Below are positions 1 to 5,126 of a stretch of 5,174 nucleotides of DNA, piece after piece. Made by a program: the position numbers and the translations under genes. The DNA is from Akkermansia muciniphila (GTDB taxonomy: Bacteria; Pseudomonadota; Gammaproteobacteria; Burkholderiales; Burkholderiaceae_C). The stretch's first letter is position 1, and every line of letters begins with the position of its first letter. Location: contig CALPVM020000181.1 in assembly GCA_943327015.2 (NCBI GenBank), positions 1-5,174 on the forward strand, written 5' to 3'. The notes under the pieces were generated by a model. It searched no databases and was not told where the DNA came from. It saw nothing but the letters and a program-made list of their open reading frames with translations.

Positions 1-1185
1 CGTACCGAAGAACTCCAATCCAAACGCAACACCCTGAGTAAGCAAATAGGCCAACTCAAGGCCAAAGGCGCTGCAGGTCAGGCCGAAGTGGATGCTGTAA
101 TGGCGCAAACCGGCGACATTAAAGCCGAGCTGGAAACCTCTGCCGCACGCCTGGAATCTATACAAAACGAGTTACAAGCGCTACTGCAAGCGGTGCCCAA
201 TGTGCCGCATGAGAGTGTACCGGTGGGTAAGAGCGAGTCCGACAATGTGGTGGTGCGCACATGGGGTGCACCCCGCCCTATGGCGTTTGATATCAAAGAC
301 CATGTGGACGTAGGTGCTCCGTTAGGGCTAGACTTTGACATGGGCGTTAAGCTCAGCGGCGCACGCTTTGTGGTAATGAAAGGGCAGATCGCCCGTTTGC
401 ACCGTGCACTCAGCGCCTTTATGCTGGATATTCAAACCGGCCACGGCTACACCGAGTGCTACACCCCGTACATCGTGAATGCCGATACCCTGCGTGGTAC
501 CGGCCAATTGCCCAAGTTTGAAGAAGACCTGTTTGCTGTTAATAAAGGCGGACAAGAGGGGGATGCTGCTTCCGATAACGCTGCCCTCTACCTGATTCCC
601 ACCAGCGAAGTAACACTTACCAACTTTGTGCGCGATGTGATCGTGCCGGAGACCGAATTGCCCATCCGGTTAACTGCACACACACCTTGTTTCCGGTCCG
701 AGGCGGGGTCGTATGGGCGCGACACGCGTGGGTTGATTCGCCAACACCAGTTTGATAAGGTGGAAATGGTTCAAATTGTGCATCCAGATACCAGCTACCA
801 GGTACTCGAAGAAATGACCAGCCACGCTGAAGCCGTGTTGCAAAAGCTAGGCTTGCCCTACCGCGTGTTAAGCCTGTGCACTGCTGATATGGGCTTTGGC
901 GCAGCCAAAACCTACGACCTTGAAGTGTGGTTGCCGGCTCAAAACACCTACCGTGAGATCAGCTCGGTGTCTAATTGCGAAGCTTTTCAGGCGCGCAGAC
1001 TGCAAGCGCGTTTTAAAAATGCACAGGGCAAAAATGAATTACTGCACACCCTGAACGGCTCCGGCCTAGCGGTAGGCCGCGCGCTGGTGGCGGTGTTGGA
1101 GAATTATCAAAACGCCGATGGCTCAGTGACCGTGCCAGAAGCACTGCGCGGCTACATGGGCGGCGTTGAGGTGCTGCGCGCCTGA
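1..1185 (+). CDS. serS: Seryl-tRNA synthetase, 5' end outside the window
   Basis: SerRS is the cytoplasmic class II synthetase that activates serine with ATP and loads it onto tRNA-Ser and tRNA-Sec. The frame is open from base 1, giving 394 residues; bacterial SerRS is about 430, so roughly 35-40 N-terminal residues are missing. Residues 1 to about 60 are the end of the long coiled-coil arm that grips the tRNA variable arm (pattern LQSKRNTLSKQIGQLKAKG). The catalytic core follows: a serine-site segment PTSEVTLTN (from residue 200), motif 2 PCFRSEAGSYGRDTRG (from 229) and motif 3 with GSGLAVGR (353-360), ending VPEALRGYMGG, typical of the family. A short Gly/Asp/Ala-rich insertion (NKGGQEGDAASDNAA) precedes the serine site. 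All key motifs are intact. It is followed at 27 nt by its own substrate, a tRNA-Ser. The GTG at 88 is only an internal codon. Confidence 0.97.
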   Translation, partial: RTEELQSKRNTLSKQIGQLKAKGAAGQAEVDAVMAQTGDIKAELETSAARLESIQNELQALLQAVPNVPHESVPVGKSESDNVVVRTWGAPRPMAFDIKDHVDVGAPLGLDFDMGVKLSGARFVVMKGQIARLHRALSAFMLDIQTGHGYTECYTPYIVNADTLRGTGQLPKFEEDLFAVNKGGQEGDAASDNAALYLIPTSEVTLTNFVRDVIVPETELPIRLTAHTPCFRSEAGSYGRDTRGLIRQHQFDKVEMVQIVHPDTSYQVLEEMTSHAEAVLQKLGLPYRVLSLCTADMGFGAAKTYDLEVWLPAQNTYREISSVSNCEAFQARRLQARFKNAQGKNELLHTLNGSGLAVGRALVAVLENYQNADGSVTVPEALRGYMGGVEVLRA

Positions 1186-1194
1186 TATAATAAT
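1166..1194 (+). promoter_or_regulatory. Probable sigma-70 promoter of the tRNA-Ser gene
   Basis: TTGAGG (1166-1171) and AATAAT (1189-1194) are separated by 17 nt; a perfect TATAAT also sits at 1186-1191, directly after the serS stop, but lacks a good -35 partner at standard spacing. Either choice would start RNA around 1198-1202, giving a leader of about 11-15 nt before the mature tRNA. The -35 lies inside the serS coding sequence. The tRNA might also be read through from serS. Prediction from consensus matching only. Confidence 0.42.
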
Positions 1195-1212
1195 TACGTA
1201 GCTTGATAATGC

Positions 1213-1302
1213 GGAGAAGTGGCAGAGTGGTCGAATGTACTTGACTCGAAATCAAGCGTAGGGGCGACCCTACCGTGGGTTCGAATCCCACCTTCTCCGC
1301 CA
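1213..1302 (+). tRNA. tRNA-Ser (anticodon CGA)
   Basis: A complete class II tRNA of 90 nt including an encoded CCA. The acceptor stem pairs GGAGAAG (1213-1219) with CTTCTCC (1292-1298); discriminator G is 1299 and CCA is 1300-1302. The anticodon stem CTTGA/TCAAG (1240-1244/1252-1256) closes the loop CTCGAAA with anticodon CGA at 1247-1249, which reads UCG serine codons. The long variable arm is GTAGGG-GCGA-CCCTAC (1258-1273), the identity mark recognised by the SerRS coiled coil. The T arm is GTGGG-TTCGAAT-CCCAC (1275-1291). The G discriminator and long variable arm both fit serine. It directly follows serS. tRNA 3' ends are common insertion sites for genomic islands, and the accessory segment begins right after it, but no copy of the 3' end was seen elsewhere in the window. 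Confidence 0.97.
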
Positions 1303-1344
1303 GTGACTTATTTCAATCCTTCAATCGCCGGTTTGCAAGTGGTT

Positions 1345-1362
1345 GATCCGATTGGATTTTTT
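1345..1362 (+). terminator. Possible weak terminator after tRNA-Ser
   Basis: A short hairpin GATCC-GATT-GGATT (1345-1349/1354-1358, outermost pair G-U) runs into a stretch of six T (1357-1362), 43 nt past the tRNA. The stem is only five pairs, so termination may be inefficient; it is the best plus-strand candidate before the opposing genes begin. Confidence 0.35.
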
Positions 1363-1385
1363 ATTCAAAAGCTTCCTCCGTTTTT

Positions 1386-1414
1386 AAAAAAAGTCACCCT
1401 TTGATGGGGTACTT
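1386..1414 (-). terminator. Rho-independent terminator of the minus-strand cluster
   Basis: Read on the minus strand, AAGTACCC (1414-1407), loop CATCAAA, and GGGT-G-ACTT (1399-1391) form an eight-pair stem with one bulged G, followed by further T to 1386, so the T run is seven long. It faces the genes that end at 1579 and would end their transcript after a 3' untranslated part of about 165 nt. In the plus direction there is no T run, so it does not serve serS/tRNA-Ser. Confidence 0.6.
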
Positions 1415-1459
1415 GAACTGTTGAGACGGCTTTCTGCTCAAAACCTCTTGACCAAGCGC

Positions 1460-1480
1460 GTTCAAAACCCAAATTTGAAC
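1460..1480. repeat. Perfect 7-bp inverted repeat
   Basis: GTTCAAA (1460-1466) and TTTGAAC (1474-1480) enclose a 7-nt spacer. It lies in the noncoding stretch 1415-1578, between the stop of the DUF4188 gene and its terminator, so it would fold in that 3' untranslated region. No T run follows on either strand. Function unknown; apart from this, nothing gene-like was recognised between 1303 and 1578. Confidence 0.4.
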
Positions 1481-1578
1481 CGTACCGATTCCACGCGGTT
1501 TTTGCGATGCTGCCCACCAGTATGAGCCCAAAAAATGGTCTTGAGAATGCCAGTACCCGTCAGACGGTCCAAGGTTTT

Positions 1579-2043
1579 TTAGCCTTTCAACCTTTCCGAT
1601 GCTGATTTGAGATGCCCCTTTGCTTCAACCAGTAGACCGGCCTTCCCTAGACCAAAGGCTGGCATGTTCACGTAAACATTCTCATGAGTACCTGGGCTGG
1701 CTTTGTAGGTTTCATGCCATATGCCAACACTCCCGTCCGTACCAACAGCTTTATTGAAGGCTTGCCAAGCTGGCAAATGAGCCGAATCTTTATTCTTTGC
1801 GTAATCAATGAGTTGCTCCATTGAGCGCCAGTATTGAACCAAAATGATCGTTCGAGAAAACCACATCTCGTGGTGTATGAAGCCCAACTCTGGTTTCGTA
1901 TAAAGTTCCGTGAGCATTTTGGGCATCGCGTTTAGCACAGGCAAATACTTGTGAACTGCCAATGGCTTGTTGATGCGCATACCTATCAGGAAGACCACGA
2001 AATCGCCATCCATTCGTGCAGTCATTCGGTCTTTGTAAATCAT
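1579..2043 (-). CDS. DUF4188 family protein
   Basis: A 154-residue soluble protein that matches, from memory, the DUF4188 family: FVVFLIGMRINKPLAVHKYL near the N-terminus, then MPKMLTELY, MWFSRTIILVQYWRS in the middle and GTDGSVGIWHETY before VYVNMPAFGLGKAG. The family is often labelled monooxygenase-like by fold (dimeric alpha-beta barrel), but no reaction is established and none is claimed here. Start choice: the ATG at 2043 has GGAGA (2052-2048) four nt upstream and gives the usual short leader before FVVFL. An in-frame ATG at 2079 would add 12 residues (MASKYDLALGEH); it abuts the stop of the repaired upstream small gene (TGA then ATG) and so could be translationally coupled. It is the last gene of the minus-strand cluster, ahead of the terminator at 1386-1414. 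No signal peptide or membrane segment is visible. Confidence 0.87.
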   Translation of the reverse strand: MIYKDRMTARMDGDFVVFLIGMRINKPLAVHKYLPVLNAMPKMLTELYTKPELGFIHHEMWFSRTIILVQYWRSMEQLIDYAKNKDSAHLPAWQAFNKAVGTDGSVGIWHETYKASPGTHENVYVNMPAFGLGKAGLLVEAKGHLKSASERLKG

Positions 2044-2079
2044 ATGTTCTCCAAGAGCTAGATCGTATTTGGATGCCAT

Positions 2080-2324
2080 TCACCCTGTAGCTTTATTTTT
2101 CTTTTCGGAAAAATTCAGCTTATCAAAAAAACTTTTGACTTTTCCTAAAAACTCTTTACCGAGTAATGCGATGCTAAAAAAAACGTGATCTCACCACCAA
2201 CAATCAGAGCAGTAGTGATAGCCGCAGCCATCTCAATGGATAAATTCAAAAAGGGCAGAATTGCAATTGCAGCCCAAGCCATGAATGACAATGCAAAAAG
2301 GAAGTAGCCAATTACTGTTCTCAT
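2080..2324 (-). pseudogene. Small 'transporter suffix' membrane protein, frameshifted
   Basis: From ATG at 2324 the frame reads MRTVIGYFLFALSFMAWAAI, then a loop LNLSIEMAAA and a second hydrophobic segment ITTALIVGGEITFF: two membrane helices as in the small 'transporter suffix domain' proteins (recalled family, often found as stand-alone genes or tails of transporters). After residue 49 the frame leaves the family pattern and stops at 2145 (59 residues). Adding one base to the run of eight A at 2176-2183 (T in the coding strand) restores the expected SIALLGKEFLGKVKSFF followed by a lysine-rich tail, to a TGA at 2080-2082, about 81 residues in all. The rest of the frame past the break is intact, so the lesion is recent, a sequencing error, or tolerated by slippage. 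There is no good ribosome binding site before 2324. It lies 95 nt behind the LysE-type exporter and directly before the DUF4188 gene. Confidence 0.72.
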
Positions 2325-2419
2325 CGACTTAATTTTTGGTAATCCACTTTTCTCGTGACTTGTCTAATACTGCGTCAAAGCGAGAACCTGCGTTGGGCTG
2401 GAAGGGGTCTTTGAACTAG

Positions 2420-3109
2420 CTACTCGGCAGCTAAGTTAGCCCTCTGAAGAGCAGGTGGACTCACATGCAGCTCGGATGGTACTAAGTGTGAAAAAAGCTC
2501 TCTTACGGTGTTGATTGCTAGCAACATGAACATAATGGCGCAAAGGCGGTATGTCAATGCCACCCATTTCTGACCAGCCTTCTTGAAGATCCTGTCGATT
2601 GCCGCTGCGCATAAAACTGCCCAAGTGACAGAAGCCATCATGAATCCGGAAAAAAACATCGCGTAGTCTTTAATGCCGGGATCAGCGATTCCAAGCGATC
2701 CCAAAGCACTCCCTACAGCTGCCCAGTACGCTAGATTTTGCGGGTTCGTCAGTGAAAGAATCACTCCTGATTTCAATCCCGATCGCGCTTTTTCATCTTG
2801 ATTTTCATGGACACTGAATGCAATGGAAGCAGCCTTCCAAGAGTCCCAGGAAAGCCAAATTAAATAGGCTGCGCCAACAAGGCCTACAGGCCATTTCAAT
2901 GCGTCCACCTGAAGTAGGAGTCCCACCCCCATAAGACCTAGAACAGCCCATGTTGCGTCCCCCACAAGTGAACCGATCTGCACGGTGATAGCGGACCGAA
3001 AACCGCCAGTGGCACCGCGTCGGACAGTCTCCGCAAAAACAGCACCTGGGGTGGCATTGAACACAAGCCCGAGTAGAAATGCAGCAAACAAAATTGTCAT
3101 GATGGACAT
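2420..3109 (-). CDS. LysE/RhtB-family exporter
   Basis: An inner-membrane efflux protein of the LysE superfamily, whose members export amino acids and related small molecules. With the ATG at 3109 it has 229 residues, close to the usual 200-230. Six hydrophobic segments can be seen at about 4-26, 39-62, 71-92, 112-138, 149-172 and 182-203. Family marks are FNATPGAVFAETVRRG (17-32) after helix 1, QIGSLVGDATWAVLG (44-58) and the conserved SLTNPQNLAYWAAVGS (119-134) in helix 4. The FNATPGAVFAE form resembles the branch that includes ChpE of Pseudomonas, but the substrate cannot be told. Start: 3109 is the first ATG; 3100 is an equal alternative (226 residues), and neither has a clear ribosome binding site. 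The frame is open back to a TTG at 3187, but that leader (residues like PTDKLWIIENRICFHQ) does not look like this family. The C-terminal tail (204-229) is soluble. It heads the minus-strand cluster with the suffix protein and DUF4188 gene. Confidence 0.9.
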   Translation of the reverse strand: MSIMTILFAAFLLGLVFNATPGAVFAETVRRGATGGFRSAITVQIGSLVGDATWAVLGLMGVGLLLQVDALKWPVGLVGAAYLIWLSWDSWKAASIAFSVHENQDEKARSGLKSGVILSLTNPQNLAYWAAVGSALGSLGIADPGIKDYAMFFSGFMMASVTWAVLCAAAIDRIFKKAGQKWVALTYRLCAIMFMLLAINTVRELFSHLVPSELHVSPPALQRANLAAE

Positions 3110-3322
3110 CGATAAAGTGCTTTGATGAAAGCATATCCTATTCTCAATTATCCATAGTTTGTCAGTTGGAATCTCTGACCCCACCAAAACAGGGTGTCTT
3201 AAAACTTACGCAACAAGCGGCTGTCTCCACAATTAGAACGATGAAGTGAAACCCAAGAGCCGGATCTACTTGTCCTTGAAAAATTTAGGCATTTTGTGAT
3301 GAGGTCCTTTTTGCCCTGCCAA

Positions 3323-3360
3323 AATATTTACTAAGCATTTGATTATTTAAAATAAATATT
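3323..3360. repeat. 8-bp A/T-only inverted repeat
   Basis: AATATTTA (3323-3330) and TAAATATT (3353-3360) are perfect inverted copies with a 22-nt spacer, followed by a T-rich stretch (3363-3375). All pairs are A-T, so any hairpin would be weak; in such A/T-rich sequence a chance match is quite possible. Confidence 0.3.
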
Positions 3361-3411
3361 GAATTTTTTGTTTTTCGGTTTCCGGTAACTTTCATTGACA
3401 TCCAAAGTTTT

Positions 3412-3434
3412 TAGGGGCACGTTTGACTCCCCTA
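3412..3434. repeat. G/C-rich hairpin TAGGGG/CCCCTA
   Basis: TAGGGG (3412-3417) pairs with CCCCTA (3429-3434) across an 11-nt loop. It stands out in the surrounding A/T-rich spacer. Neither strand shows a T run after the stem, so it does not look like a standard intrinsic terminator; it could be an operator or an RNA hairpin. Function unknown. Confidence 0.4.
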
Positions 3435-3496
3435 CGTCATGCCGCGCTCTGTTATTCCCCTTACTGTTGTAAAAAAAGAATTTAAAGCCTACTGAT

Positions 3497-3513
3497 AAAA
3501 GCTACAAGCTTTT
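3497..3513 (-). terminator. Possible weak terminator of the GFA-type gene
   Basis: AAAAGCT (3497-3503) and AGCTTTT (3507-3513) form a perfect seven-pair stem with a three-nt loop, about 115 nt past the stop at 3627. On the minus strand the stem ends in four T, part of the stem itself. Only two G-C pairs lie in the stem, so it is weak. A second imperfect repeat nearby, ATTGGGTT (3516-3523) with AACCCCAAT (3541-3549, one bulged base), may contribute. Confidence 0.25.
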
Positions 3514-3626
3514 TGATTGGGTTGGCCTTTATCTGCAAGTAACCCCAATTGAATGCAAGTTATGGTGAATGAAAGCAAACTCTTATGGAAAAGAAACACG
3601 CTTAAGTTTTGGCAGCTATCCACCCA

Positions 3627-4028
3627 TCATGCTTTTTGTTCACCATCAGACTGCACATGCCACCACTTGGGGCTTGAGGAAACATAAGAGTGGTAGGTTG
3701 CTGCGAGTTCTTTTCGGTTGTTAAAATCAAAAGTGCCAAGATGTAACGCTATGGTCGGGTTGTCATCAATTGCACCGATTGAGCTACCACAGACAGCACA
3801 AAAAGAACGACTAGACCATTTTGAATAGCGCCAGACAGAAGGCTTACCACCAGCCCCAACCCACTCGACGCATTCCTTTGGAAACTCAACCCATGCTGCT
3901 GTGAGCGCACCCGTGTGACGCTGACACATTTTGCAAGAGCAGGTGTGCGGCTTAAGTGCCGGACCTGTCGCAACAAAGCGGATGTTCCCGCACAAACATC
4001 CGCCCTCATACATTTTTGATTTCGCCAT
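3627..4028 (-). CDS. GFA/CENP-V family zinc protein
   Basis: A 133-residue soluble protein of the family named after glutathione-dependent formaldehyde-activating enzyme (Gfa). All seven family cysteines are present: C11 and C13 (GGCLCGNIRF), C30, C32 and C35 (CSCKMCQRHTG), and C77 and C80 (FCAVCGSS). In Gfa, the CxC and CxxC pairs bind a structural zinc and the CxCxxC group the second zinc. The end keeps the usual LGTFDFNN, then HSYVSS and KWWH. Most members have no proven substrate, so formaldehyde should not be assumed. Start: ATG at 4028 has AAGG (4037-4034) five nt upstream; the longer frame from GTG 4049 lacks a ribosome binding site. It lies 34 nt behind the stop of the ATL-like gene and is probably co-transcribed with it. 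Confidence 0.92.
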   Translation of the reverse strand: MAKSKMYEGGCLCGNIRFVATGPALKPHTCSCKMCQRHTGALTAAWVEFPKECVEWVGAGGKPSVWRYSKWSSRSFCAVCGSSIGAIDDNPTIALHLGTFDFNNRKELAATYHSYVSSSPKWWHVQSDGEQKA

Positions 4029-4062
4029 AATCGCCTTTATACCGCTCACAACTTGCTACCCG

Positions 4063-4476
4063 CTAGGGCTTTGTCTCCATTTCGCGTTGCAATCTAATCC
4101 AAGCGGGATCGAAACTTAGTTTTTTTGCCAGTGATGATTCGGGATCAATCACGCGCCAGAAAGGTGCAATGTCTTGCTGATTGTTATGAAGGTTGAATTC
4201 TTCCCACGCGTGCTCCGCAACAATCCTGAGAAAAATGGATGTTGATACTGGACAAGTAGCATCGCATTTTTGAAAATTGGCGATGTTTTGCCTAAGTTGT
4301 TGAATTGAGAGGGTGGTTCCAGGTAGGATTTTTCTTAGCTCATCAGCAATTTCCTGAGGACTTGAGATGTGCAGGGTTGATCCCTGCTTTACCCCAGCAA
4401 AGTCTTTTTCCAACACCACCTGGTGGGGAGGCTTGGCTATCATTTTTTCTGACCACGTCTTCTTGGCTTTTGGCAT
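4063..4476 (-). CDS. Conserved protein, remotely MGMT/ATL-like
   Basis: A 137-residue soluble protein. I recognise the pattern (KKTWSEKM at the start, FAGVKQGSTLHISSPQEI, ILPGTTLSIQQLRQNIA, CPVSTSIFLRIVAEHAWEEF, PFWRVIDPESSLAKKL and a final RLQREME) as a conserved bacterial family, but cannot name it securely. Its layout recalls the winged-helix half of O6-alkylguanine-DNA alkyltransferase and ATL proteins: a helix-turn-helix-like stretch (50-66), then PFWRVI (105-110) where MGMT has PCHRV and ATL has PWHRV, then S-LA-KL and a terminal LQRE-E. The acceptor cysteine would be missing, so a repair methyltransferase activity is unlikely; C71 and C75 lie elsewhere. This is inference. Start: ATG 4476 gives the family-like N-terminus; an ATG at 4563 would add 29 residues (MYGLTKHYLHVD and on) that look unlike it. 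No clear ribosome binding site is seen at 4476. It is the first gene of a likely two-gene unit with the GFA-type gene. Confidence 0.8.
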   Translation of the reverse strand: MPKAKKTWSEKMIAKPPHQVVLEKDFAGVKQGSTLHISSPQEIADELRKILPGTTLSIQQLRQNIANFQKCDATCPVSTSIFLRIVAEHAWEEFNLHNNQQDIAPFWRVIDPESSLAKKLSFDPAWIRLQREMETKP

Positions 4477-4584
4477 CTTAAGAAGTCTACGATTTAGTAT
4501 GTTCTGAGAAATTAGAAACCAAAAAGAATCGACGTGCAAATAATGCTTGGTTAAACCATACATTTGACCGATATATGTCGCACT

Positions 4585-4615
4585 AAAATAGTGATCGGCG
4601 TCTTTTAGCTGTCAC
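4585..4615 (-). promoter_or_regulatory. Possible promoter of the ATL-like/GFA unit
   Basis: On the minus strand GTGACA (4615-4610, five of six to the -35 consensus) and TATTTT (4590-4585, four of six to the -10) are 19 nt apart, slightly long. Transcription would start near 4578, leaving about 100 nt before the ATG at 4476. Weak prediction. Confidence 0.25.
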
Positions 4616-4681
4616 CAGAACACAGTGTTTGCTGTACCATTTCAATGCGCAGGCAAGCACATGGCTCGTGCAAATTTTGGG

Positions 4682-4729
4682 ATGGTTAGTGCCCGCTACC
4701 CTTTTTAGTGAAAGTATTACTGCAACCAT
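4682..4729. repeat. Imperfect inverted repeat
   Basis: ATGGTTAGT (4682-4690) pairs with ACT-GC-AACCAT (4719-4729), nine pairs with a two-nt bulge and a 28-nt loop. Part of it, GGTTAGTGC (4684-4692), recurs as a direct repeat at 4744-4752. Next to it lies the small palindrome CCTAG-T-CTAGG (4735-4745). No function can be assigned. Confidence 0.3.
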
Positions 4730-4922
4730 TAGATCCTAGTCTAGGTTAGTGCTGATACGCTGGTGTTCATTTGTATTTTCTTCTTCATTGACTTAACGCC
4801 AGTTAAATAAAACGTCAGATTAAGATTTGGCTAGTGGATGGTAAAGGTACAGTTTTTACTCCATATAGTTCAACTGTTGCGGGTTTTCTTTTACGGATTC
4901 ATCAAGCAACAGATTTTGATCT

Positions 4923-4944
4923 GCTGGCTTGTAATTACGCCAGC
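4923..4944. repeat. Hairpin GCTGGC/GCCAGC with inner palindrome
   Basis: GCTGGC (4923-4928) and GCCAGC (4939-4944) are perfect inverted copies around TT and the 8-bp palindrome GTAATTAC (4931-4938). The six G/C-rich pairs make it the most stable small hairpin in this region. No T run follows on either strand. It lies about 180 nt upstream of katG; it may be a binding site or RNA structure, or a relic of a mobile repeat. Confidence 0.4.
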
Positions 4945-5047
4945 TTATGCTTTACCAAGTACATCCTTCCACCCATAAATATTTACTATCTGACACATAA
5001 ACAAAATCATCTGGACGAAAGCCGTTGCCTCTAGAACAATGAATTTT

Positions 5048-5079
5048 GTGGTTGATCAAACAAGGCATGCTTCAACCAC
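5048..5079. promoter_or_regulatory. Inverted repeat upstream of katG, candidate operator
   Basis: GTGGTTGA (5048-5055) and TCAACCAC (5072-5079) are perfect 8-bp inverted copies with a 16-nt spacer; the left arm overlaps the palindrome TTGATCAA (5052-5059) and the spacer contains GCATGC. The repeat ends 47 nt before the katG start, a position suited to control of katG. It does not match the spaced ATAG/CTAT pattern of the classical OxyR site, so the regulator is unknown. Confidence 0.42.
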
Positions 5080-5091
5080 GGTCAAATGACC
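5080..5091. promoter_or_regulatory. Palindrome GGTCA-AA-TGACC before katG
   Basis: A 12-bp palindrome with 5-bp arms (5080-5084 and 5087-5091) that begins at the very next base after the larger inverted repeat and ends 35 nt before the katG ATG. Such short two-fold symmetric sites are typical of dimeric regulators. No regulator is identified, and no strong -35/-10 pair could be placed around it. Confidence 0.35.
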
Positions 5092-5114
5092 TGTGCCATT
5101 ACTTTCACCAATGT

Positions 5115-5120
5115 AGGAGA
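5115..5120 (+). promoter_or_regulatory. Ribosome binding site of katG
   Basis: AGGAGA ends six nt before the ATG at 5127, a near-ideal Shine-Dalgarno site. It fixes the start of the partial gene at the window edge. Confidence 0.8.
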
Positions 5121-5126
5121 TGCGTT

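Larger units (their letters stand above)
3110..3626. other. A/T-rich gene-poor spacer with inverted repeats
   Basis: About 500 nt between the GFA-type gene (ending at 3627) and the LysE-type gene (starting at 3109), both on the minus strand. It should hold the promoter of the LysE cluster and the end of the GFA transcript. I found no convincing open frame or known RNA. Longest tempting frames are short and unlike proteins. A perfect TTGACA is at 3395-3400 but has no matching -10. Several inverted repeats lie here and are listed separately. Confidence 0.6.
4477..5126. other. Long gene-poor region between divergent genes
   Basis: About 650 nt between the ATL-like gene (minus) and katG (plus). 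It should contain both promoters. No convincing gene is seen. A 66-codon frame from GTG 4834 to 5034 has no ribosome binding site and an unlikely composition, and is not called. The region is A/T-rich and contains the repeats listed separately, including a strong hairpin at 4923-4944 and two adjoining inverted repeats at 5048-5091. Confidence 0.6.

Noticed and set aside
1219..1404. A 61-codon plus-strand frame.
   Set aside because: Most of its first half is the tRNA-Ser gene read as codons; it is a shadow.
1364..1558. Open minus-strand and plus-strand frames across the stretch behind the DUF4188 gene.
   Set aside because: The minus-strand frame runs through the terminator hairpin, neither has a suitable start, and neither resembles a known protein.
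3280..3350. A short minus-strand frame ending in residues like GPHHKMPKFFKDK.
   Set aside because: It is protein-like for about 20 residues only, with a stop just upstream and no start; treated as chance or an unidentifiable relic.
3395..3423. A plus-strand promoter at the perfect TTGACA (3395-3400).
   Set aside because: The sequence 17 nt downstream (CACGTT) is no -10 element and there is no plus-strand gene behind it.
4661..4708. A 15-codon plus-strand frame starting ATG GCT CGT, within a slightly longer stop-free stretch.
   Set aside because: Too short, without ribosome binding site or family resemblance; could be a remnant but cannot be supported.
4834..5034. A 66-codon plus-strand frame starting with GTG.
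   Set aside because: No ribosome binding site, no recognisable motif, unlikely composition, and it contains the strong hairpin at 4923-4944.
5048..5091. An OxyR site in front of katG.
   Set aside because: The classical spaced ATAG/CTAT elements are absent; only general inverted repeats can be claimed.
1303..5126. An integron cassette array, suggested by short same-strand accessory genes.
   Set aside because: GTTRRRY-like and RYYYAAC-like heptamers (for example near 4792-4806) are not arranged as attC ends flanking each gene, and no integrase is present.
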